A stretch of 64,000 bases of DNA from JAZDFP01 sp043801445 (GTDB lineage Bacteria; Planctomycetota; MHYJ01; JACQXL01), in the NCBI GenBank assembly GCA_043801445.1, contig JAZDMB010000032.1:29440-93439 (forward strand), written 5' to 3'. Below the pieces are notes generated by a model. That model did no database searches. It worked only from the letters and a program-made list of their open reading frames with translations, and was not told where the DNA came from. Below, in pieces: positions 57,196-64,000 of the stretch; within the stretch, counting starts at the first letter, position 1, and each line of letters starts with the position of its first letter. The translations under genes were made by a program, and so were the position numbers.

Positions 57196-58236
57196 ATGAA
57201 AATGAGAGCAATAATGAAAACTAAAGCCGGTACCGGCGCTGAATTAGTAACGGTTGATGTTCCTAAGCCTGGTCCGAATGATTTACTGATAAAAGTTAAG
57301 GCAACTTCAATCTGCGGAACAGATTATCATATATATCAATGGGATGCTTGGGCACAAAGTCGGATAAAACCACCAATTATTTTCGGACATGAATTTGCCG
57401 GTGAAGTTGTTGAAGTAGGGTCTCAGGTAAAATATTTCATACCGGGCGATTTCATTTCAGCAGAAAGTCATATCCCTTGCGGATATTGCTATCAATGCCG
57501 TAATGACCAGAGACATATTTGCGGTAACCTGAAAATTTTAGGCGTTGATGTCAATGGTTGTTTTGCTGAATATGTTGTTCTGCCGGAGGTATGCGCATGG
57601 AAAAATGACAAATCACTTTCTATTGAAATAGCTTCCATTCAGGAACCGTTGGGAAATGCGGTTTATGCTGTGCTTTGTGACAGCATCAGCGGGCTTTCAG
57701 TAACTGTTTTTGGCTGTGGCCCAGCTGGATTATTGACAGTAGCTGTTGCTAGGGCGGCCGGCGCAGGAAAAATAATTCATGTTATCAGAAATGAATATGC
57801 TCGATCTATTTCCCAAAAAGTCGGTTCGGATGTTATTATATCTTATAACGACCCTAATTTGAAAGACAAAGTATTTACTGAAACAAATGGTGTTGGCGTT
57901 GATGTTGTAATGGAAATGAGCGGAAATCAAAAAGCCATCGCAGATGGAATTAACGTATTACGAAAAGGGGGACGTTTTACCGCTTTTGGTCTTTCCTCTG
58001 AGGAATCAGTTAATATAAATTTAAATAGCTTGATATTTAAAGGGGCGCGCATCATGGCAATTAACGGAAGGCTGATGTTTAAAACATGGTATCAAATGGC
58101 TAGCCTTTTAAATTCGGGTAGACTAAATGTGTCACCTGTAATTACTCATAAATTAAAGCTTGAAGAATTCGAAAAAGGATTTACCCTGATGAATCCATTG
58201 GATAAAAAATCAGGGAAGATTATTTTAGTGCCTTAA
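57196..58236 (+). CDS. tdh: L-threonine 3-dehydrogenase-type zinc alcohol dehydrogenase
   Basis: A 346-residue medium-chain dehydrogenase. The substrate half has SICGTDYHIYQWDAWAQSRI with the catalytic-zinc Cys, GHEFAGEVVEVG, and the structural zinc set in CGYCYQCRNDQRHIC. The NAD half has VTVFGCGPAGLLTVAVARAA. The TDYHIYQWDAWAQ stretch is typical of threonine 3-dehydrogenase, which makes 2-amino-3-ketobutyrate. The partner kbl gene is not adjacent, so another polyol or alcohol substrate is possible. TTGGAG precedes the ATG. Confidence 0.88.
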   Translation: MKMRAIMKTKAGTGAELVTVDVPKPGPNDLLIKVKATSICGTDYHIYQWDAWAQSRIKPPIIFGHEFAGEVVEVGSQVKYFIPGDFISAESHIPCGYCYQCRNDQRHICGNLKILGVDVNGCFAEYVVLPEVCAWKNDKSLSIEIASIQEPLGNAVYAVLCDSISGLSVTVFGCGPAGLLTVAVARAAGAGKIIHVIRNEYARSISQKVGSDVIISYNDPNLKDKVFTETNGVGVDVVMEMSGNQKAIADGINVLRKGGRFTAFGLSSEESVNINLNSLIFKGARIMAINGRLMFKTWYQMASLLNSGRLNVSPVITHKLKLEEFEKGFTLMNPLDKKSGKIILVP

Positions 58237-58655
58237 TCGTAATAAAAATTATGGCTCGGTAAGCTCCCGCCCGGAAAAAGAGGCTCGCCTTTATGAGCGG
58301 CACCATTAAGTTCACTGCTAAATCTGCCGATGTAAAGTTCCACCTTTCGCGCAAAATAACTATGCAGTTAGCTTTTCGCATGGAATGAACTGTTTTTATT
58401 TTACCACGTTTGTTTTAACATGCAGCGCATTGTGTTGAAGCTTTTCATCTAAATTCTTTCGGAAGAAAACCCTTCCCGGCCCGAGTCCGATCCGCCTTCG
58501 GCAGATTAAAAACCACGCGAGCAACTACCCAACCTTCCGATTAAAAATAATTATAAAAAAATAAATAAAAATGTTGACTGAAATTACCGCATTTGTATTG
58601 TATAAATAAAATGGACTAACGAGTCCGTCTATATAATTAATAGAGATTTATTATC
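58237..58655. other. Gene-free stretch upstream of the efflux operon
   Basis: About 420 bases without a gene. It includes GGCTCGGTAAGCTCCCGCCC (about 58253), related to TGGTTCGGTAATCCCGCC near 32733, mixed-base spacer DNA of higher GC content (58300-58540), then the likely tetR promoter and operator (58574-58626). No RNA gene is recognisable. Confidence 0.55.
58574..58626 (+). promoter_or_regulatory. TetR-operon promoter and operator-like palindrome
   Basis: TTGACT (58574) and TATAAAT (58601), an overly long spacer, and then the palindrome GGACTAACGAGTCC (58613-58626) near the expected transcription start. That is where a TetR dimer would repress its own operon. Confidence 0.5.
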
Positions 58656-59267
58656 ATGAAAAGAAAAGAGCGGTCAAGAAAACTTAAAGGCCAACGAGAA
58701 AATGAAATTATATCTGTCGCGTCTGACATGTTCGCCCAAAAGGGATATCACCTAACCGACCTAGAAGTCGTCGCCGATAAAATCGGCATCGGCAAGGGAA
58801 CTATCTACCGATACTTCTCCTCCAAGCAAAGCCTCTTTACTGCCGTATTGGAAAAATTTATGCGTAAATTAGCAAACGAAATAATCGATACTAATGTTGA
58901 AAGTATCCGCAACCCGGTGGAGCGGCTCAAAGTTATTATCAGGAAGCATATGGAATTCTTTGAAAATAACTTTCAATTAATAGAACTATTCATCCATTAT
59001 CGCAGTGAATGCAAGGATAAATTTAAACCGCTTTACCTAAAAAATTATTCCAAATGTCTGAGTAGGGCAGAAGCTCTTATCCGGGAATGTATCGACCAAG
59101 GATTAATGAAAAATATACCGCCGAGAGCAACAACCAATATATTAATGGATATATTTGATGGAATGATTTTCAGCACTTTTTTAGGGGGCGATAAAAAAAC
59201 CTTCCAAAAAAAAGGCAAGTATCTGGAAGAAGTATTCATTAACAATCTGTTATTAATAAAGAATTAA
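58656..59267 (+). CDS. TetR/AcrR-family transcription regulator
   Basis: A 203-residue repressor. The N-terminal HTH reads ENEIISVASDMFAQKGYHLT then DLEVVADKIGIGKGTIYRYF and SSKQSLF, standard for TetR. The C-terminal ligand domain is not conserved. It is the first gene of the efflux operon and precedes the tolC-like gene by 2 bases, so it should control the pump in response to an unknown ligand. Confidence 0.93.
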   Translation: MKRKERSRKLKGQRENEIISVASDMFAQKGYHLTDLEVVADKIGIGKGTIYRYFSSKQSLFTAVLEKFMRKLANEIIDTNVESIRNPVERLKVIIRKHMEFFENNFQLIELFIHYRSECKDKFKPLYLKNYSKCLSRAEALIRECIDQGLMKNIPPRATTNILMDIFDGMIFSTFLGGDKKTFQKKGKYLEEVFINNLLLIKN

Positions 59268-59269
59268 TT

Positions 59270-60622
59270 ATGAAAAAATATTTATTACTTTTCTTGTTAA
59301 TTATTTATTTAGCTCTTGCCGGCACAATGGGAAATATTACGGCAGACAACGAAACGAATTCATCCCAAACCATCAAACCGCTTTCGCTTGAGGATTGCCT
59401 CAAAATCGCCTCTGAAAATAACCGCCAAGTATTAATCATGAACGAGGCTACCAATCAAACTGGAGGCAAAATAACAGAAGCAAAAGCGGGACGATATCCT
59501 TCCGTTTCCACCACCATCAACTATACCAGAATTGACCAACTACAGTCCTTCAGCGTAGGCGGATCAAAAATAACAACAGGCAGTCTGGATAACTACAAGG
59601 CGGAGCTTTCTATCAAGCAATCCCTTTATACCAGCGGTCTTATCAGTTCCGGCATCAGAATAGCCCAACTCGGCCAGATAATACAGAAAACACAGAAGGA
59701 AGATTTATTGCGCAATCTTAACTTCCAGATTAAAAATACTTATTATGATATCCTGCTAAACGAGGAAATTGTAAAAGTAAACCTTAAAACCGAAGAAAAC
59801 GGTCTAGCTCATCTTAATGATGTAACCAAACATCACCAACAAGGACTGGTTTCCGACTACGACTTACTGCGCGCTAAGGTTCAGCTATCCAATATCCGCG
59901 CCATGCTTATCCAGAGCCAATCAACCTTTAAAAGAAGTAAACTCGTTCTGATTAATTTGATAGGCTTACCGCTTGATTCTGCTGATGGCTTGATTCTATC
60001 TGACAAATTAGTTTACAAAGAGAATGCACCATCTCTGGCTGCCGCCTTTTTCGTAAGCGACGGACCAGACTTCGGCGGGAAGAATCGTCCCGATTTACGT
60101 GCGGCACAAATAAACATTGACATCCAAAAAGAAACCCTAAGGATGACTAAGGCGCAAGGGTTACCTTCTTTTTTCCTTGTCGGCAATTATGGCGAAGAAA
60201 ACCCTTCTCGCTATGCCTTTGGTGATCCTAAATGGGGGGATTACTGGAATGTTTCGGCAATGATTTCTATTCCTATTTTTGAAGGATTTCTGATAAGCGC
60301 AAAAATCCGACAGGGAAACTCAGCTTTGCATCAGGCAGAAATCGCTGAATTAGACCTGAAAGAACGCATAAAACTTGAACTCCAACAGGCTATCCTAATT
60401 CTTAAAGATTCCATAGAATTAATTAATTCCCAGAAAGAAAATGTAGCCCAAGCTCAAGAAGGACTCCGACTGGTAGATGTCGGCTATAAAAACGGTGCAA
60501 ATACGCAATTAGAAGTGCTGGATGCACAGATAGCTCTTGACACTGTTTCTAAAAACTATATTCAAGCAGTATACCTTTATAATATTGCTCAAGCAACCAT
60601 TGAATCGGTAACTGCAAAATGA
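59270..60622 (+). CDS. TolC-family outer-membrane efflux protein
   Basis: A 450-residue channel protein with a signal peptide (about 1-20) but no lipobox. It has the two-fold family pattern (LEDCLKIASENNRQVLIMNE; RLVDVGYKNGANTQLEVLDA). A Gly/Ser-poor middle segment (FVSDGPDFGGKNRPDLRAAQ) starts the second half. It is placed between tetR and the fusion protein and works with the RND pump. Confidence 0.92.
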   Translation: MKKYLLLFLLIIYLALAGTMGNITADNETNSSQTIKPLSLEDCLKIASENNRQVLIMNEATNQTGGKITEAKAGRYPSVSTTINYTRIDQLQSFSVGGSKITTGSLDNYKAELSIKQSLYTSGLISSGIRIAQLGQIIQKTQKEDLLRNLNFQIKNTYYDILLNEEIVKVNLKTEENGLAHLNDVTKHHQQGLVSDYDLLRAKVQLSNIRAMLIQSQSTFKRSKLVLINLIGLPLDSADGLILSDKLVYKENAPSLAAAFFVSDGPDFGGKNRPDLRAAQINIDIQKETLRMTKAQGLPSFFLVGNYGEENPSRYAFGDPKWGDYWNVSAMISIPIFEGFLISAKIRQGNSALHQAEIAELDLKERIKLELQQAILILKDSIELINSQKENVAQAQEGLRLVDVGYKNGANTQLEVLDAQIALDTVSKNYIQAVYLYNIAQATIESVTAK

Positions 60623-60685
60623 CAACGGGATTAAACGGATGATTCTAATCTGATAAATTCTGTTGTTTAATTTGAGGAGGAAGAT

Positions 60686-61834
60686 ATGAAAAAATTGATT
60701 ATGGGTTTGTTAATTATAATTGTAGTTGTGATCGTCACAATACGAATAATAAGCAACACGGAAAAGGCAACTCTTACTAACGGCGAAAAAATTATTCCTG
60801 TGACAATAAATGAAATTACCAGCTCGGACATTATGGAAACAACATCGTGTTTTGGCACGGTTAAGGCTTTAAATCAGGTGGATATCTATGCTAAGATAAG
60901 CGGCAGAGTGGAACAATTGCTAATTAAGGATGGCCAGGAAGTAAAAAATGGCGATATTCTTGCCATACTGGAACATTCTGCAATCCAGACGCAAATAGAA
61001 CAATCAGAAGCAGGTCTTAATACCGCTAAGGCTCAATCAAAACAGGCAGAAATTAATTTGGAAAATCTCTTTAAAGAACTGCAACGCATTATAGAATTAA
61101 GTAAGCAAGGCGCCGTCTCTGTTTCAAGAAAAGAACAAATAGAAACCCAGTATAATGCCTCTTTGGCTCAAAAGGAAGCGATTGAAGCACAGATAAAACA
61201 AATGGAAGCAATCCTCAAACAGACAAACATCAATAAAGACGAAGCCTATATCCGCGCTTCTATCTACGGAATTATTTCTCAACGCTATACCAATATAGGT
61301 AATATGGTTACGCCTATGCAACCAATTTTTACCATTATCCAAATAGACACGGTTAAAATCACCACTACCATACCCGAAACAATACTCTCAAAGGTAAAAA
61401 ATGGGGAAACCGGGTCGCTGATTACGGTTGATGCCTATCCGAATAAAATCTTTAACGGTATTGTTTCTTATGTCGCACCGGCCGTTGACCCCAGAAGCAG
61501 GAATATAGACATAGAGATTGAATTGGAAAATAAAGACAAATTATTAAAACCGGGCATGTTCTCGCGCATTGAACTGATACTTGACCAGAAAAAAAATATC
61601 ATCGCTATTCCCAAAGACCTTGTTATTTATGATATGAGCAGCACTGATTTTAAAGGTTACGTGGTATATGTTCTTCAAAATAATGTTGCCAAAAAGAGAA
61701 ACATCCAAACCGGGATTTATTCCCGTGGATTAGTAGAAATAAAAGAGGGGCTTTCAGAAGGCGATAAAATCATTACCGCGGTCGGACCTCATATTTATGA
61801 CGGCTGTAAAGTAGAGATAGTGAATAACAAATAA
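60686..61834 (+). CDS. RND efflux membrane-fusion protein
   Basis: A 382-residue HlyD/AcrA-type adaptor. It has one N-terminal helix (LIMGLLIIIVVVIVTIRIIS), lipoyl halves (VEQLLIKDGQEVKNGDILAI and RASIYGIISQRYTNIGNMVT), a coiled coil at about 110-175, and beta domains. GGAGGA precedes the ATG. It lies 63 bases after tolC and 16 before the RND gene. Confidence 0.93.
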   Translation: MKKLIMGLLIIIVVVIVTIRIISNTEKATLTNGEKIIPVTINEITSSDIMETTSCFGTVKALNQVDIYAKISGRVEQLLIKDGQEVKNGDILAILEHSAIQTQIEQSEAGLNTAKAQSKQAEINLENLFKELQRIIELSKQGAVSVSRKEQIETQYNASLAQKEAIEAQIKQMEAILKQTNINKDEAYIRASIYGIISQRYTNIGNMVTPMQPIFTIIQIDTVKITTTIPETILSKVKNGETGSLITVDAYPNKIFNGIVSYVAPAVDPRSRNIDIEIELENKDKLLKPGMFSRIELILDQKKNIIAIPKDLVIYDMSSTDFKGYVVYVLQNNVAKKRNIQTGIYSRGLVEIKEGLSEGDKIITAVGPHIYDGCKVEIVNNK

Positions 61835-61850
61835 CCTACTGGAGAAAATT

Positions 61851-64000
61851 ATGTTGCTACCGGAATTTGGCGTTAAACAACCCGTAACCAACCTAATGAT
61901 TTTTCTCGGTATTATCATCCTGGGTATTATTTCCATACTTTTTCTGCCCGTGGACCTGATGCCCGAGATGGAGATGCCTGCCATAACGGTCATTACCAAT
62001 TATCCCGGCGCAGCGGCTGAAGATGTGGAAACCGCTGTCACAAAACACATAGAAAATGACCTTTCTATCGTATCTAACCTGACCGAGATTAACTCCTATT
62101 CACGAGAAGGCGTATCATATGTAGTATGCCGTTTCAACTGGGGTACTAATTTAGATGAGGCATCCAATGAAATAAGAGACCACCTGGATTTTACTAAGAT
62201 GAAACTCCCTGACGATGCCAACAAACCGATAATAATCAAATTCAACACCAACATGATGCCCGTATTGATGTACTGCGTAACTGCCAAAGAATCCTGGACC
62301 AAGCTTTACGAAATACTGGATGACCAGCTTGTTACCTCATTGAAGCAGATAGAAGGCGTCGGAGCGGTCCAACTCATCGGCGGACTCCAACGCCAGATAA
62401 ATATAGAAATTGACAAAGGCAAATTAGTTGCTTACGGCATCTCCATCAACGAAGTGGAAAATGCCATCCGCTTGCATAATTATTCCCTTCCTGCCGGTTC
62501 GCTAAAAATCGGTCCCAATGAATATATGTTACAAACTCCAGGCGAATATAAAAAAGTAACTGAAATAGAAGAAACCATCGTCAGGGTATCCGGACAAAAC
62601 AATTCATCTCCTATCCGCCTGCGGGATATTGCAACTGTCAAGGACGATTTTAAAGACCCGCCCGGCATGGTATATTTAGATGGCGGTAATCCCGGAGTAT
62701 TGTTCTTTATCCAGAAACAATCCGGTTCTAATACCAATGAAGTCATCCGAAAGGTTATAGAAAAATTAGAGGTCATCAAGAAAAAATTGCCTGCAGACAT
62801 ACAATTCGCCGAGATTTTCAATACGGCTGATATGATTACTACCACCATAAACAATCTAAATCAGACCGTATTTTTCGGAGGTATCCTCGTTATTATCATT
62901 ACCCTGCTTTTCCTTGGTGAAATCAGGTCCAGCCTGATTATTGTATTAACCATCCCCTTCTCCCTGATTTCCGCCTTTATCTTCCTCTATATCTGGGGTA
63001 AAACCATTAATATGATGTCCCTGGCGAGTATCGCCATTGCTATTGGGATGGTGGTTGATAATGCCATTGTGGTAATGGAAAATATATTCACACACCGTTC
63101 ACGTGGAAGCGATCAATTCAAATCATCAATCGTCGGCGCCTCAGAAGTCGGATTGGCTATCTCTGCTTCAGCGCTTACCACTATTGTTGTCTTCGTTCCG
63201 CTTGTTTTCTTAACAGGAGTTACCGGCATCATCTTTAAACAACTCGGCGTAATGATTATCGTTACCATAATGGCTTCATTAATAACCGCCTTAACTTTCA
63301 CTCCAATGCTGGCATCAAAAATATTAAGCGCTAAATCGTCATTTAATAAAAAGGGGTGGTTTATATATGTAGAAAAATGGTATGCCTCTATTCTAGACTG
63401 GGCATTAGCCCATAAAGCAAAGGTCGTGGTTATCTCTGTCATTATTTTTATATTATCAATAGCGCTTATTCCTTTTATGGGCACTGAGTTTTTCCCTGAA
63501 CAAGATACAGGAGAAATTACCATCACCGCTGAATTACCCGCAGGTAAACGGATGGAGGAATCCCTAAGAATAGGCCGTGAAGTAGAAAAAATATTCCGCG
63601 AGGCATCAGGAAAAGATCTGGTTCATTCATATATCCGGACAGGAACTGTCGGATTGGGCGGAGCAATGATGGGCGTTAAAGAAGGAATCAATGTGGTAAT
63701 GGTCGGCGGCAAGGTGGTAAAATCAAACTATCGCAAGCGTTCGGACAAACAAATCGCCCAGGAAGTCCGCCAGAAAATTATCAGGATACCCGGTCTTGTT
63801 AAATTTGATGTCGCAACCGGCGACCATCTCAGCCAGGCGCTGATGGGCGGCGGCAAAGCCCTGACTATTGAAATATTCGGCAATGATATGGAAAAAACAG
63901 ATCGAATAGCCGCCCGAATAAAGGATATAACGGCAAAAATACCAGGTATTGTTGACCCGTCTGTCACCCGCGACATCGCCAAACCGGAATGGAAAATCAG
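61851..64000 (+). CDS. RND-family efflux transporter, partial
   Basis: The first 716 codons of an AcrB/MdtB-like inner-membrane pump, cut by the right edge. Helix 1 is LMIFLGIIILGIISILFLPV; the porter domain follows with TVITNYPGAAAEDVETAVTK; helix 4 carries SIAIAIGMVVDNAIVVMENI with the proton-relay Asp. A second periplasmic loop begins near residue 545 (GTEFFPEQDTGEITITAELP). ACTGGAG lies before the ATG. The substrate is unknown; the TetR regulator suggests drug or bile-like compounds. Confidence 0.95.
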   Translation, partial: MLLPEFGVKQPVTNLMIFLGIIILGIISILFLPVDLMPEMEMPAITVITNYPGAAAEDVETAVTKHIENDLSIVSNLTEINSYSREGVSYVVCRFNWGTNLDEASNEIRDHLDFTKMKLPDDANKPIIIKFNTNMMPVLMYCVTAKESWTKLYEILDDQLVTSLKQIEGVGAVQLIGGLQRQINIEIDKGKLVAYGISINEVENAIRLHNYSLPAGSLKIGPNEYMLQTPGEYKKVTEIEETIVRVSGQNNSSPIRLRDIATVKDDFKDPPGMVYLDGGNPGVLFFIQKQSGSNTNEVIRKVIEKLEVIKKKLPADIQFAEIFNTADMITTTINNLNQTVFFGGILVIIITLLFLGEIRSSLIIVLTIPFSLISAFIFLYIWGKTINMMSLASIAIAIGMVVDNAIVVMENIFTHRSRGSDQFKSSIVGASEVGLAISASALTTIVVFVPLVFLTGVTGIIFKQLGVMIIVTIMASLITALTFTPMLASKILSAKSSFNKKGWFIYVEKWYASILDWALAHKAKVVVISVIIFILSIALIPFMGTEFFPEQDTGEITITAELPAGKRMEESLRIGREVEKIFREASGKDLVHSYIRTGTVGLGGAMMGVKEGINVVMVGGKVVKSNYRKRSDKQIAQEVRQKIIRIPGLVKFDVATGDHLSQALMGGGKALTIEIFGNDMEKTDRIAARIKDITAKIPGIVDPSVTRDIAKPEWKI

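Noticed and set aside
58237..58655. Structured RNA gene (RNase P, SRP RNA or tmRNA) in this GC-richer gap
   Set aside because: I looked for the conserved core words of each and found none; only ordinary short dyads are present.

Overview
The window is AT-rich bacterial chromosome, probably from an uncultured Gram-negative (diderm) lineage. Evidence for two membranes includes two TolC/membrane-fusion systems, an RND pump, lipoprotein signals and LspA. The MoxR-DUF58-BatA-type cluster, the abundant TPR proteins and the large secreted M6 protease fit Planctomycetota or a related PVC-like group, but I cannot fix the phylum from sequence alone. Housekeeping genes (S10 ribosomal operon, dnaE, prmC, acpP-fabF, acpS, clpC, parAB, lspA, apt, bioA) show this is a chromosome and not a plasmid.

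Layout. 1-3.8 kb: MacAB-TolC-like efflux operon, minus strand. 4.4-9.5 kb: secreted M6 metalloprotease, GxxExxY protein, apt, nucleotidyltransferase with an overlapping small partner. 9.8-15.1 kb: accessory block on the minus strand with a phage-tail-like decapeptide-repeat protein, several orphan proteins, a sigma-4-like HTH protein, a possible winged-helix protein, a DUF4238 protein and a non-coding 22-bp tandem array. 15.1-17.9 kb: two TPR proteins. 18.1-25.2 kb: S10 operon (rpsJ to rpmC) running into a DksA/TraR protein, lspA and an exported protein. 25.2-32.7 kb: bioA, a TPR-esterase, and the vWA/DUF58/MoxR cluster. 33-42.9 kb: dnaE, MBL hydrolase, prmC, acpP, fabF, TPR lipoprotein, methyltransferase. 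43-51.5 kb: flavoprotein, a second pair of 22-bp arrays, an exported protein, acpS, a GGDEF protein, clpC. 51.6-57 kb: GDYXXLXY/DUF2157 pair, parA-parB-parS, an MlaF-like ATPase, an orphan ATP synthase epsilon subunit. 57.2-64 kb: threonine dehydrogenase, then a TetR-TolC-MFP-RND efflux operon cut by the window end.

Two things stand out. First, two distant intergenic loci (about 12.5-12.9 and 44.9-45.5 kb) carry arrays with an exact 22-bp period. Two of the arrays have 14 units each; the units diverge in sequence but contain no indels, share a TATGT-type core, and are bounded by similar G-rich modules. Second, GC-rich palindromic modules occur between genes and also in frame inside at least a dozen protein genes (dnaE, prmC, parB, clpC, TPR proteins, GGDEF protein, methyltransferase and others). 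They sit in linkers, loops and termini, sometimes nested in one another with the reading frame kept, like Rickettsia palindromic elements. Several AT-rich dispersed inverted repeats fill the remaining intergenic space and sometimes supply gene ends.
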